From Caulobacter sp. (GTDB lineage Bacteria; Pseudomonadota; Alphaproteobacteria; Caulobacterales; Caulobacteraceae), in the NCBI GenBank assembly GCA_017745235.1, contig JAGHZU010000007.1, forward strand, positions 62,001-126,000: a stretch of 64,000 nt of DNA. The letters run 5' to 3'. The first letter of the stretch is position 1. Each line of letters begins with the position of its first letter. The position numbers and the translations under genes were made by a program. Below the pieces are notes generated by a model, which saw only the letters and a list, made by a program, of their open reading frames with translations, did no database searches and was not told the DNA's origin. Below are positions 17,011 to 25,722 of this stretch, piece by piece.

Positions 17011-17633
17011 AACTCGATCCCCGCCTGGGCCTTTACGCCCGACCGGAACGGGTGCTTGACCATGGTCATCTCGGTGACCAGGTCGGCCGCGTCGATCAGG
17101 GCCTGCGGCGCGTTGCGGCCAGTGATGATCACGTGCTTGCCGTCGGGACGCGCCGTAACCGCCTCCAACACTTCGCCCACCGGCAGGTAGTCGTAGCGCA
17201 GCACGATGTTCAGCTCATCGCACACCACCATATCGATCTCGGGATCGGCGATGCGCGCCTTGACCGCTTCCCACGCCTCGCGGGCCACGGCGATGTCGCG
17301 GGCGCGGTCCTGGGTGTCCCAGGTGAAGCCCTCGCCCATCGGCCGAAACTCGACCTGATCGGCGAAGGCGTCGAAGACCACCTTCTCGCCGGTCTTCAAC
17401 GCGCCCTTAACGAACTGGATCACGGCGACCTTCTGGCCGTGGCCGATGGCTCGGCAGACCATGCCGAGGGCGGCGGTCGTCTTGCCCTTGCCCGGGCCGG
17501 TGTGGACGATCAGCAGCCCCTTCTCGATCTGGCGCTCGGCCATGATCTTGGCCCGCGCGGCCTGGATCTTGGCCATCTTGGCGTTATGGCGGGCGTTCAG
17601 TTCAGCCTCGTCGGTGGACGCGATGTCGGTCAT
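17007..17633 (-). CDS. cobO: Cob(I)yrinic acid a,c-diamide adenosyltransferase (CobO/BtuR)
   Basis: A 208-residue cytoplasmic enzyme that transfers the 5'-deoxyadenosyl group of ATP to cob(I)alamin or its precursors, forming the coenzyme carbon-cobalt bond. The P-loop is HTGPGKGKTTAALG near residues 45-58, and VIQFVKG, VCDELNIVLRYDYL and VIITGRNAP match the CobA/CobO/BtuR family. Length is normal. Its start overlaps the cobN stop as ATGA. It is third in the riboswitch-led operon, right after the cobaltochelatase subunit. Confidence 0.95.
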   Translation of the reverse strand: MTDIASTDEAELNARHNAKMAKIQAARAKIMAERQIEKGLLIVHTGPGKGKTTAALGMVCRAIGHGQKVAVIQFVKGALKTGEKVVFDAFADQVEFRPMGEGFTWDTQDRARDIAVAREAWEAVKARIADPEIDMVVCDELNIVLRYDYLPVGEVLEAVTARPDGKHVIITGRNAPQALIDAADLVTEMTMVKHPFRSGVKAQAGIEF

Positions 17634-20600
17634 GCGGCGGTCTCCTTGAGGCGGGCCAGCTGGGCCAGGCGCCCGGCGGCGCTGTTGGATCGGGGTTTCC
17701 AGAGGCCGCGCTCGACGGCCTCCAGCAGGCGCGCGGCGGTCTCGCGCAGGGCGTCGGGATTGGCCCGGCGCATGAAGTCGGCCACGGCCTCGTCAGCCAA
17801 AAGCGCCCGATAGGCCAGGTCGAAGTGATGGTCGCGCACCGCCCCCGTGGTGGCGGCGAAGGCGAACAGGTAGTCGATGCTGGCGGCGATCTCGAAGGCG
17901 CCCTTGTAGCCATGGCGCATGACGCCCGCGATCCACTTGGGATTGGTCAGGCGAGCGCGGACGACGCGGGCGATCTCGTCCTCCAGCGTGCGCACCACGG
18001 GCCGCTCCGGCCGCGAATGGTCGTTGTGATAGACGCGTGGCGCGGCGCCCTTCAGTTCGGTGACGGTCGCCGCCAGCCCGCCCTCGAACTGGTAGTAGTC
18101 GTCGCTGTCCAGCAGGTCGTGCTCGCGGTTGTCCTGGTTGTGGACCACGGCGTCGACCTGGGCGAGGCGACGTTCAAGCAGCGGCCGGGCCACCCGCCCC
18201 TCACCGCCCGCGCCGTAAGCGTAGCCGCCCCAGACCAGGAAGGCTTCGGCCAGATCGGCGCGATCCTTCCAGAGCCCTTCGTCGAACATCGCTTGCAAGC
18301 CAGCGCCGTAGGCCCCGGGTTTCGAGCCGAACACCCGCGCGCCCGCCGCCTCGTCACCGCCCTCGGCGCGGAAGCGCGCGGCGGCGGGATTTTCCTCGGC
18401 CGGCTCGTCCAAGGTCATGACCGCGCGTGCGGCGGCGTCCAGCAGGTCGATTTGCGGGGCGAAGGCGTCACGAAAGAAGCCCGAGATGCGCAGCGTCACG
18501 TCCACCCTCGGACGGCCCAGCACGGCCAGGGGCAAGATCTCGAACCCGGTCACCCGGCCCGTGGCGTGCTCCCAGGTCGGCCGGCAACCCATCAGGGCCA
18601 GGGCCTGGGCGATGTCGTCGCCGCCCGTGCGCATGTTGGCCGTACCCCAAGCCGAGAGAACCACCGCCGCCAGGTGCTCGCCCTCGCGCTGCAGATGGTC
18701 CTCGACCAGCAGTTGGGCCGACGCCCAGCCCAGGCGCCAGGCCGTGGGCGTGGGCACGGCGCGGGTGTCGACGGAATAGAAGTTGCGGCCCGTGGGCAGC
18801 ACGTCCGGTCGTCCTCGAGTCGGCGCGCCGGAGGGCCCCGGCGCAACGAAGCGGCCGTCCAGTCCCTGCATCAAGGCAGCGATCTCGGCCGGGCCGCAGG
18901 CGTCCACGCGCGGGGCCAGCACCTGCGAGACCTGGGTCATCACGGCCGTGGTCGCGGACCAGCCTCCTGGCGTCGGCTCGCCGGCCATCAGGCGCGAGGC
19001 CATCAGTTCCAGTCGCTCGACCGTGTCGCCTACGGTGCGCCAGGGATCGGATGACACAGACAGAAGCGCATCCGGCCTCGGCCCGGTCCATACTTCGCCC
19101 AGGCGGCAGTCCAGCGGGTCGAAGCCCAAGGCAAGATCGTCGGCCAGGGCGCGCAACAGCGACAGGTCGCCATCCCGGCCAGCGCCGCGCGGCGTGCGCG
19201 CCAAGGCCGCCAGCAGATCGTTCCGCAGCCGCCCCTCCGGCGACACGCCGAACACGTGCAAGCCGTCGCGGATCTGCATTTCCTTCAGTTCGCACAGATA
19301 GTTGTCGAGCGCCGACAGCGCCTGGTCCGCATCGGTCAGGTCCATGCCGCAGTCGACATCCAATCCCTGGCTGGCGGCCAGGGCCAGGATCTCGTCGCGC
19401 AGCGGCCCCAGGCGGCGAGGGTCGAGCCCCGCGGCTTCGTAATACTCGTCGACCAGGGCTTCGAGCGCCTTCAGGGGACCATGGCTCTCTGCACGCGTCA
19501 GCGGCGGCGTCAGGTGGTCGACGATGACGGCTCCGATGCGCCGCTTGGCCTGGGTCCCCTCGCCCGGATCATTGACGATGAACGGATAGAGCTGAGGAAC
19601 CGGCCCGGCGATCGCCTGCGGGAAACAAGCGCCCGACAGGGCCAGGGCCTTGCCCGGCAGCCACTCCAGATTCCCATGCTTGCCCACATGGACCATCGCC
19701 TGGGCTCTGAAGACGGTGCGCAGCCAGGCATAGAAGGCCAGGTAGCCGTGAGGAGGAACCAGGTCCGGATCGTGATAGGTGGCCTTGGGATCGATGTTGT
19801 AGCCCCGCGCGGGCTGGACCCCGACCACCACATTTCCGAACTGGTGGATCGAAAGGCGAAACGCGCCGTCAGCGAAGGCCGGATCCCGTTCCGGCGCGCC
19901 CCAGCGTCCAAATATCGCCGTCTGGGTCTGCTCCGGCAGAGTGCGAAGGAAGGCGAGGTAGTCGGCCAACGGCAGGGCCGGCCCAGCGGCGCGTCCCGCC
20001 ACGGCGGCGTTCGTCACACCGGCGCGCAGCCGATCCATCAGGCCCGCCGCGTCCCCGGGCGCCCCTTCCACCGCATAGCCGGCGCTCTTCAAGGCGTCGA
20101 GGATCACGGTCATGCCCGCGGGCGTATCCAGACCGACCCCATTGCCCAGGCGGGAGTCGCGATTGGGATAATTAGCCATCACCAAGGCCACGCGCCGTTC
20201 ACCCGGCCCTGCGCGACGCAAGTCCGCCCAGGCGCGGGCGAGGTCGGCGGCGAAGGCGATGCAGTCGGACGCGGGCGCATGGCTGACGACGTCGCACTGG
20301 GTCCGGGGATCTCGCCTTAGCGCCGCCTTGAACGCGGTGGCGCCGGCCAGCACCCGGCCATCCACCTCCGGCAGGGCCACGTTCATGGCCAGGTCGCGCG
20401 CGCCAAGCCCCCGGGGGCTGGCCTCCCAGGCCTCGCGGTCCAGACCCGCGAACACCAGCTGCAGCACGGGCGCGCCGCCAGTTTCCAGCGGGCTGGGACG
20501 TCGGTCGTCCCCCGGATTGGACACTGCGAAGGCCGTGGCGTTCAACACCACGTCGGGCGCGACCTCGGCGAAGGTCTCCTCGATCAGCCGGGCGGCGAAG

Positions 20601-21331
20601 GCGTTCTTCAGGCTCTGGACGAAGATCGGCGCCACGTTGAAGCCGCGGGCGACCAAGGCCTCCACGTGAGCGTCGATGGCCTGGGTGGTCCCGGCCGCCA
20701 CGAGAGCTCGATAGAAGACAAAAGCCACTGTCGGCCGGTTTGGCGACCAGGACGCCTGGAGCGAGGCCAAGTCGGTCCACCTCTGCCCGGGCCAATAGAA
20801 TCCCGCGTCCAGCAGCGGCCCCGGCTCGGCCCACGGCTCATGCGGCTTGCCGATCAGGTCGGCGGCGTAGAGCAACAGGTTGCGGGCGTTGGCGATCCCG
20901 CCCTGGCGTAGATAGCCGAACACACGGTCGTGCGCCGTTCGGGGAGCGACCGACAGCGTCACCCCTTCCCCCTCGGCCTCTTCGTCGAGCAAGGCGACGA
21001 ACAGCGCCCCGCGCGCCCGGCACGAGCGGGCGATCTCGTCCAGGCCGTAGGGCCAGTACGAACGGCCGCCCACCAATCGGGCGACGACGATCGCGGCCTT
21101 GTCGATCACCGCCTCGACATAGAGATCGACCGACAGCGGGTGTTTCAGGCGCAGCAGGTTGGCCAGTCGCACCGTCGGAAAGTTCTCCGGCAGTCCGGCC
21201 AGCGCTTGCGACAGGCACGCCAGGTCGCTGTCGGCCGCCGACAGGACGACGATGTCGCCCGGGCTCTGCCCCAGGTCGACCGCCTCCTCGCCGTCGAGGA
21301 CCTGGCCGGGCTGGACCGCCAGCAGATGCAT
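17630..21331 (-). CDS. cobN: Cobaltochelatase subunit CobN
   Basis: A 1233-residue large subunit of the aerobic cobalt chelatase, which inserts Co(II) into hydrogenobyrinic acid a,c-diamide with ATP. It belongs to the CobN/magnesium-chelatase-H family: VHVGKHGNLEWLPGKALAL, DPGEGTQAKRRIGAVIVDHL and the C-terminal DYYQFEGGLAAT are recognisable. Length fits CobN. The small AAA+ subunits CobS and CobT, needed for activity in the aerobic pathway, are not in this window. It sits between cobW and cobO; cobW stop and cobN start share one base (TGATG) and the cobN stop overlaps cobO. Confidence 0.95.
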   Translation of the reverse strand: MHLLAVQPGQVLDGEEAVDLGQSPGDIVVLSAADSDLACLSQALAGLPENFPTVRLANLLRLKHPLSVDLYVEAVIDKAAIVVARLVGGRSYWPYGLDEIARSCRARGALFVALLDEEAEGEGVTLSVAPRTAHDRVFGYLRQGGIANARNLLLYAADLIGKPHEPWAEPGPLLDAGFYWPGQRWTDLASLQASWSPNRPTVAFVFYRALVAAGTTQAIDAHVEALVARGFNVAPIFVQSLKNAFAARLIEETFAEVAPDVVLNATAFAVSNPGDDRRPSPLETGGAPVLQLVFAGLDREAWEASPRGLGARDLAMNVALPEVDGRVLAGATAFKAALRRDPRTQCDVVSHAPASDCIAFAADLARAWADLRRAGPGERRVALVMANYPNRDSRLGNGVGLDTPAGMTVILDALKSAGYAVEGAPGDAAGLMDRLRAGVTNAAVAGRAAGPALPLADYLAFLRTLPEQTQTAIFGRWGAPERDPAFADGAFRLSIHQFGNVVVGVQPARGYNIDPKATYHDPDLVPPHGYLAFYAWLRTVFRAQAMVHVGKHGNLEWLPGKALALSGACFPQAIAGPVPQLYPFIVNDPGEGTQAKRRIGAVIVDHLTPPLTRAESHGPLKALEALVDEYYEAAGLDPRRLGPLRDEILALAASQGLDVDCGMDLTDADQALSALDNYLCELKEMQIRDGLHVFGVSPEGRLRNDLLAALARTPRGAGRDGDLSLLRALADDLALGFDPLDCRLGEVWTGPRPDALLSVSSDPWRTVGDTVERLELMASRLMAGEPTPGGWSATTAVMTQVSQVLAPRVDACGPAEIAALMQGLDGRFVAPGPSGAPTRGRPDVLPTGRNFYSVDTRAVPTPTAWRLGWASAQLLVEDHLQREGEHLAAVVLSAWGTANMRTGGDDIAQALALMGCRPTWEHATGRVTGFEILPLAVLGRPRVDVTLRISGFFRDAFAPQIDLLDAAARAVMTLDEPAEENPAAARFRAEGGDEAAGARVFGSKPGAYGAGLQAMFDEGLWKDRADLAEAFLVWGGYAYGAGGEGRVARPLLERRLAQVDAVVHNQDNREHDLLDSDDYYQFEGGLAATVTELKGAAPRVYHNDHSRPERPVVRTLEDEIARVVRARLTNPKWIAGVMRHGYKGAFEIAASIDYLFAFAATTGAVRDHHFDLAYRALLADEAVADFMRRANPDALRETAARLLEAVERGLWKPRSNSAAGRLAQLARLKETAA

Positions 21332-22365
21332 CAGGCCAGCACGGCCTCGAGCCGCGGCGTGATCTCGGCCTGATCCAGGCCCTTCTCGCCGATGACCACC
21401 AGGGACGAGGCCCGCGCCTCACCTTCGCGCCAGGGCCGGTCGAAATAGGTCTGCAGGCGCGGCCCCACGGCCTGGACGATCAGCCTGGCAGGCTTGCCCT
21501 CGACCGCCACCACGCCCTTCAGGCGCAGGATGTCGTGGGTCTCCAGCGCCGCGCGCAGGCCGGCCGAGAGGGCGTCCACATCGGCCACCGCCGCGCCGCG
21601 CACCACGAAGGTGTCGAAGTCGTCGTGATCGTGGTCGTCCTCGGCGTCATGATGCGAGACGCGGCTGTTCAGGTCGTCCTCGGCCGCGACGCCCAGACCC
21701 AGAAGAATTGCCGGGTCCAGCGCGCCCTGGCGGGCGTGGATCACCTTGACGCCAGCACGCAGGTGTTCAGCCAGCTGAGCCTCGACATCGGCCAGTGTCG
21801 CGGCGTCGACCAGATCGGTCTTGTTCAGGATCACCAGGTCGGCGCAGCCCAGCTGGTCCTCGAACAGTTCCTCCAGCGGAGTGTCGTGGTCGAGCGTCGG
21901 ATCGGCCTCACGGGCCTTGGCCAGGGCGGCCTCGTCATGGGCGAAGCGGCCGGCGGCCACGGCGTCGGCGTCGATCACCGCGATCACCCCGTCCACCGTG
22001 GCGCGGGTGCGCACTTCCGGCCAGGTGAAGGCTTTCACCAACGGCTTGGGCAGGGCCAGACCCGAGGTCTCCACCAGGATATGCTCGGGCGGCGACGGAC
22101 GATCGATCAGCTTGCGCAGCGTGGGCAGGAAGTCGTCGGCCACGGTGCAGCAGATGCACCCGTTGGCCAGCTCGACGATGTCCTCGTCGGCGCAGCCCTC
22201 CACGCCGCAACCGCGCAGGATCTCGCCGTCGATGCCTACGTCGCCGAATTCGTTGACCACCACGGCCAGACGCCGGCCGCCAGCGTTCTCCAGCAGGTGA
22301 CGGATCAGGGTGGTCTTGCCCGCGCCCAGGAAGCCGGTCACCACGGTGGTGGGAATTCTCGCCAT
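21331..22365 (-). CDS. cobW: CobW family GTPase (cobalt metallochaperone for cobalamin synthesis)
   Basis: A 344-residue G3E-family P-loop GTPase. The Walker A motif TGFLGAGKTT is at residues 10-19, the metal-binding CICC motif sits in ANGCICCTVADD, the base-specificity NKTD lies in VILNKTDLVDA, and a His/Asp-rich loop (SHHDAEDDHDHDDFD) precedes the C-terminal CobW domain. CobW is thought to deliver cobalt to the CobN chelatase encoded directly downstream. It is the first gene after the cobalamin riboswitch. The ribosome site is modest (GAGGGA about 9 bases upstream), which suits control by riboswitch-dependent access. Confidence 0.95.
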   Translation of the reverse strand: MARIPTTVVTGFLGAGKTTLIRHLLENAGGRRLAVVVNEFGDVGIDGEILRGCGVEGCADEDIVELANGCICCTVADDFLPTLRKLIDRPSPPEHILVETSGLALPKPLVKAFTWPEVRTRATVDGVIAVIDADAVAAGRFAHDEAALAKAREADPTLDHDTPLEELFEDQLGCADLVILNKTDLVDAATLADVEAQLAEHLRAGVKVIHARQGALDPAILLGLGVAAEDDLNSRVSHHDAEDDHDHDDFDTFVVRGAAVADVDALSAGLRAALETHDILRLKGVVAVEGKPARLIVQAVGPRLQTYFDRPWREGEARASSLVVIGEKGLDQAEITPRLEAVLA

Positions 22366-22489
22366 CTGCTCGTCCCTCGCCTTCGGTTCGAGACCGGACG
22401 GGGACGTGACGGCGCGCGGACCTCGGGCGGCGGGCCGCGCGGATCGTGCTCAGCCGCACCGGTGCACCCCGCCCGGCCTGCATGGATAT

Positions 22490-22690
22490 CGCTCGAAGGC
22501 CGGTCTCCTGGCTTACGCCCTTCCATCGCAGCGCCTTCCCAGGACGTTCCCCCTGGCGGGGTTTGTCCCAGTGGCGTCATGCCGCGATGATCGTCAGGCG
22601 ATCACAGTTGCGGGGGCAGCCGCGGTTTCGCACCGCATTCCCGGGGGCTGACGCCCCCATGCCTTCGTTCAACGGGCGTAGGCCCCGGGC
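22490..22690 (-). promoter_or_regulatory. Cobalamin (AdoCbl) riboswitch controlling the cobW operon
   Basis: On the minus strand the conserved core is plain: GGGAATGCGGTGCGAAACCG, then GCTGCCCCCGCAACTGTGAT (22601-22620 region), and finally the B12 box AGCCAGGAGACCGGCC at 22498-22513. This is the order of the RF00174 class. It ends about 125 bases before cobW. Binding of adenosylcobalamin should shut off the downstream cobW-cobN-cobO-DUF1636-btuF-like operon. Between the B12 box and cobW, a GC-rich stem (about 22413-22442) without a T-run could be the expression platform, suggesting translational control. Outer boundaries are approximate. Confidence 0.93.
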
Positions 22691-22785
22691 TGTCGCCGGT
22701 CAAGCGTCTCGTCGCGCGCGATCGCCCCTCGGCGCGACCGAAAGATCGCCGCCAGCCGGTGGCCTGTAGACGATGAGGAGTAAGG

Positions 22786-22870
22786 TGGTGCGGGCGGTCG
22801 GGGTCGAACCGACACTCCTTTCGGAACCGGATTTTGAGTCCGGCGCGTCTACCAGTTTCACCACGCCCGC
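22786..22870 (-). tRNA. tRNA-Leu, anticodon CAA
   Basis: The minus strand folds into a complete class II tRNA. The acceptor stem GCGGGCG pairs with CGCCCGC, followed by an encoded CCA. The D-arm contains TGGTGAAACTGGTAGACGC, the anticodon stem CCGGA/TCCGG frames the loop CTCAAAA (anticodon CAA, reading UUG), a long variable arm follows, and the T-arm is GTCGGTTCGACCCCGAC. Length is 85 bases including CCA. It lies between the riboswitch and the marR-like gene. Confidence 0.97.
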
Positions 22871-22979
22871 GCTTCGAAGCGATCGAAGATCGCCGAAGGG
22901 AGCGTTGTCTAGCAAAGGCGCGAGCGAAGTTCCAGCGGCTTGGGCGGGTTTCCTGAACGCCGCCCTCCCCTTTCCGGCC

Positions 22980-23492
22980 CTAGGCGCCTGGCGGCGCCGT
23001 ATCGGCCCCGTACAACTGGTGGGCGGCGGCCTCCAGTTGGCCCAGCAGGCGCTTGAGCGTGGCCACTTCGCCAGGCCCCAGCCCCGCCAGCAGGGCTGCC
23101 TCGTAGGCCCGTGCCAAGGGCACGATCTCGGCGAACAGGCGTCGGCCGGCGGCGGTCAGCTCCAGGCTATGCGAGCGCCGATCCACGCGGTTGGACAGGC
23201 GCACGGCCAGACGCCGCTCGACCAGCTCCTGGGCCGCACGGCTGACGCGCACCTTATCCATCGCCGTCTTGGTCACGGCGGCCTGCTGGGTCAACGCCCC
23301 CTCAGCCAGGACCGACATAAGCCGCCACTGCGGAATGCTGAGGCCGAAGCGATCCTCGTAAGCGCGCGCGATCAGGCGACTGACGGCGCTGGAGGCCGTG
23401 GCCAGCTGATAAGGCAGATAATCGCTCAGCGACACGTGGTCGGGAGCGCCTTCGGGGGGAATTGACGTCATTGGTGAGACCGTCGCGGCCAT
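22980..23492 (-). CDS. MarR family transcriptional regulator
   Basis: A 170-residue winged-helix dimeric repressor. Family marks include the N-terminal dimerisation helix (LPYQLATASSAVSRLIARAY), the typical QWRLMSVLAEGALTQQAAV recognition region with VSRAAQELVERRL, and the wing DRRSHSLELTAAGRRLF. A good ribosome site (AGGAAGAAGG) precedes ATG at 23492. Such proteins respond to phenolic compounds or oxidants, but no target operon adjoins it: the next upstream gene is on the same strand 187 bases away and the neighbour downstream is a tRNA. Its regulon and ligand cannot be told. Confidence 0.9.
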   Translation of the reverse strand: MAATVSPMTSIPPEGAPDHVSLSDYLPYQLATASSAVSRLIARAYEDRFGLSIPQWRLMSVLAEGALTQQAAVTKTAMDKVRVSRAAQELVERRLAVRLSNRVDRRSHSLELTAAGRRLFAEIVPLARAYEAALLAGLGPGEVATLKRLLGQLEAAAHQLYGADTAPPGA

Positions 23493-23679
23493 GCCCTTCT
23501 TCCTTTCGTCCTCCAGACGCCCGCGACTCTGGCGGTCGCTTTCGTCGACGTGGACCGATCTGGCGTGGCGGCGATGACTCGCTCAACGGCGGCCGGAAGA
23601 AGTTGTTGGGAACCAAGCGTTTCGCTCGACGGTTGTGCATCCCGCCGATTGGACGCCCAGCGAAGGGGCGCCCGTCGGA

Positions 23680-24423
23680 TCAATGCTCGTCGTGCGCCTT
23701 CTTGGGGCCAGGCGCGGTCTCGGTGAGGACCCGCTGGCAGCGCTGCAATTCGTTCAGGCAATCGCCTCGGCTCCAGAAATCGGAAAATTCCACAACGGCC
23801 ATGCGCACTTGGCGGGCATAGTCCCTGTGGTCAAGAACCTTGGTCGCGTCTTCCTCAGGTTCGTGATGGTCGTGACCCGGCTCGGGCGGCGGGCGATGGC
23901 TGGTCAGCACCAGGGTTTGGCCGCCGAGGATAGTGACGTTGGCCGCGGCCAGCTCCAACTCGACCTCGGACTTGCCGCCATGGCCCTCGTCGTGACCCTG
24001 CGCCCCGTGCCTGTCGTCCTTCTTGGCGTGCCCGACCTTGGGATGAGCGCCTTGCGACTTGTCCTTGTCCTCGGGCGGCTCGCCCTTCAGCGCCTCCTGG
24101 ATTCCCTTCAACGCCTTGGCGCAAGGACCGCCGAACATCAGGACCGGGCCGATTCGCCGCTGGACCTCCTCGACCAGATCCTGGGCCTTGAACATCAGCT
24201 CGCCGGACGGCGCGCTGGCGGCCGCCACGCACTTGGCCTTGATCGCCTCATGGATGGTCTTGGGCACGTCACGCCAACGCTCGTCGCGGCCCCGTCCGCC
24301 GAAGTGCTTGCCGATGTAGAAGGTCAAAACTCCCACGGCCAGCACGATCAGCGCGATCCCGGCCAGCAGCGTCGGATCGAAGATCGGCACCGGCGTGTCG
24401 ATGGGAAAATCTGACTGGTACAC
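23680..24423 (-). CDS. Hypothetical membrane-anchored protein with His-rich linker
   Basis: A 247-residue protein I do not recognise. One N-terminal transmembrane helix (about residues 15-33, LLAGIALIVLAVGVLTFYIG) is followed by a soluble region with two cysteines and then a strongly charged, histidine-rich linker (GHAKKDDRHGAQGHDEGHGG). The C-terminal part contains more His/Glu pairs (GHDHHEPEEDATK) and two cysteines in the last 30 residues. The His clusters could bind metal ions. GTG 24423 has the strong ribosome site GGAGGGGG four bases upstream and is preferred to ATG 24450. Confidence 0.65.
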   Translation of the reverse strand: MYQSDFPIDTPVPIFDPTLLAGIALIVLAVGVLTFYIGKHFGGRGRDERWRDVPKTIHEAIKAKCVAAASAPSGELMFKAQDLVEEVQRRIGPVLMFGGPCAKALKGIQEALKGEPPEDKDKSQGAHPKVGHAKKDDRHGAQGHDEGHGGKSEVELELAAANVTILGGQTLVLTSHRPPPEPGHDHHEPEEDATKVLDHRDYARQVRMAVVEFSDFWSRGDCLNELQRCQRVLTETAPGPKKAHDEH

Positions 24424-24496
24424 CGGACCCCCTCCAGCATTCCGACGCATGGAGTCACATGGTTAACGCAAGCTGGGCCGCGTTGCACGATCAAGG

Positions 24497-24766
24497 TTAT
24501 GCGACAGGGCTGGAAATCACAGCGCGGGCGCGGGCGCCTTGGTCGTAGCGGCTGGGGCCGCCGTAGACGGCCACTTCGCACAGGATGTCGCCACCAGGCT
24601 CGCCGGCCCAAAGGTAGTTGCGCTCGACCTCGACCTGGCGACCGCCCGGCGAGATGCCTTCGAATGTGTCGCCCCAGGGAATCACCTTGCTCAGGTCGCG
24701 CCAGCTCAAGGTCAGGGCGCGGGACAACTCGTCCTGGGCCATGGCTTCAAGATCAGAGTCGCTCAT
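24497..24766 (-). CDS. Small conserved hypothetical protein
   Basis: An 89-residue soluble protein starting MSDSDLEAMAQDELSRAL, with no signal peptide or membrane segment. The central WGDTFEGISPGGRQVEVERN and the terminal segment CEVAVYGGPSRYDQGARA look like a compact beta-rich domain. I recognise no family. It is divergent from the DUF3606 gene across 90 bases. Coding is supported by a clean, domain-like sequence and codon use like the neighbours, not by a known motif. Confidence 0.6.
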   Translation of the reverse strand: MSDSDLEAMAQDELSRALTLSWRDLSKVIPWGDTFEGISPGGRQVEVERNYLWAGEPGGDILCEVAVYGGPSRYDQGARARAVISSPVA

Positions 24767-24856
24767 GGACGCATCCTTCCGGCGTGAGTGTTGGTTTCGG
24801 TCGCCCTCCTCGCGCCGAACGCGCTAGATAGGCGACCGGACGATGAGGTGAGCAAG

Positions 24857-25039
24857 ATGGGTGTTCCCAAGGGCAAGCGCGACTTCCGCGACGAGGACCG
24901 CCTGGATCCGCGCGAGCGCCACCAACTGGAATACTGGATGAAGCGATGGGGCGTGACCAAGGATCAGCTGGTCGCCGCCCACCGCAAGGTCGGCAACTCG
25001 ATAAAGGACATCGGCGCCGAACTGGGGAAGAAGCGCTAG
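24857..25039 (+). CDS. DUF3606 small protein
   Basis: A 60-residue protein of the DUF3606 type, with EYWMKRWGVTKDQLVAAHRKVG being the family's characteristic helix pair; the family is small, soluble and of unknown function. I took ATG 24857 (MGVPKGKRD), since an upstream in-frame ATG at 24788 adds an unrelated hydrophobic stretch that overlaps the promoter region. The stop abuts the stop of the convergent gene at 25040 with no base between them. Confidence 0.75.
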   Translation: MGVPKGKRDFRDEDRLDPRERHQLEYWMKRWGVTKDQLVAAHRKVGNSIKDIGAELGKKR

Positions 25040-25048
25040 CTAGCGCTT
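25031..25048. repeat. Perfect 18-bp palindrome spanning two convergent stop codons
   Basis: AAGCGCTAGCTAGCGCTT is a perfect even palindrome. It encodes the last Lys/Arg-stop of the DUF3606 protein on one strand and the last Lys-Arg-stop of the convergent gene on the other. There is no T-run, so it may act as a compact bidirectional hairpin or simply reflect the two genes sharing a mirror-image end. Confidence 0.6.
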
Positions 25049-25462
25049 GTCGCGGGCGAAGCGCGCGGCTTCCAGCGCCAGGGCCGAAGCCGACGGATCG
25101 GCTTCCTCCGGTTCGGGCGCGAACGGCAGACGCCCGGCCACGCCGCGCAGGGCCAGCCACAGCGGGTGGCTGAAATGACCCAAAATGCGCAGCGGGCGGC
25201 GCTTGTCGTCGGTGACGTCCCAGCCTTCCAACTCGAACGCGTCGGCCTGCTCGCGCATCGACTTGATGTCGACGCCATCCCAGCCGGGCGGATCGGGGAT
25301 GGCCGCGGCCTCGTCGGCGGTCAGGCCGAAGGTGTCGCGGGCCAGTTGGTCGATCTCGGGAAACTGGGCCCGCGCCTCGGGATCGGCGAACGACGGCTTC
25401 ATCAGCGCCCGGGTTTCCAGGTCGGCGAAGCCGGGCAGGTCGATCAGGCGGCGCAAGGTCAC
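25040..25462 (-). CDS. Conserved hypothetical protein
   Basis: A 140-residue soluble protein (MTLRRLIDLPGFADLETRAL) without a signal peptide, membrane segment or motif I recognise. A middle Trp/Asp-rich stretch (PDPPGWDGVDIKSMREQADA) and a C-terminal tail rich in Ala and Glu are visible. It begins only 5 bases downstream of the DUF3297 gene on the same strand, so the two form an operon. Function unknown. Confidence 0.65.
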   Translation of the reverse strand: MTLRRLIDLPGFADLETRALMKPSFADPEARAQFPEIDQLARDTFGLTADEAAAIPDPPGWDGVDIKSMREQADAFELEGWDVTDDKRRPLRILGHFSHPLWLALRGVAGRLPFAPEPEEADPSASALALEAARFARDKR

Positions 25463-25467
25463 GAAGC

Positions 25468-25722
25468 TCAGCCTTCCTGGGTTTCCAGGTCGCGGAAGTA
25501 CGGCACGACCTCGCCCTGCAGCTTGATCGTCATGGGGTTGCCCTTGCGGTCGACGGCCTTGCCGGCGGTCACGCGGATCCAGCCCTCGCTGACGCAGTAT
25601 TCGTCGACATTGGTCTTTTCGACACCCTTGAAGCGGATGCCCACGCCGCGCTCCAGCACGTCGGCGTCGTAGTACGGGCTGTCGGGATTGGAGGCCAGGC
25701 GGTCGGGAGGGGTGTCGCTCAT
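25468..25722 (-). CDS. DUF3297 family protein
   Basis: An 84-residue protein of the DUF3297 family, identified from the contiguous family pattern LASNPDSPYYDADVLERGVG, VDEYCVSEGWIRV and GNPMTIKLQGEVVPY. The family is small, cytosolic, widespread in proteobacteria and functionally uncharacterised. ATG 25722 (MSDTPPD) is preferred over the upstream ATG 25785, which would add an unrelated 21-residue extension. It is first gene of a two-gene operon. Confidence 0.82.
   Translation of the reverse strand: MSDTPPDRLASNPDSPYYDADVLERGVGIRFKGVEKTNVDEYCVSEGWIRVTAGKAVDRKGNPMTIKLQGEVVPYFRDLETQEG

Noticed and set aside
22413..22442. GC-rich stem between riboswitch and cobW as an intrinsic terminator
   Set aside because: The stem is stable but no T-run follows. 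A translational or Rho-linked expression platform is more likely, and I could not prove either.
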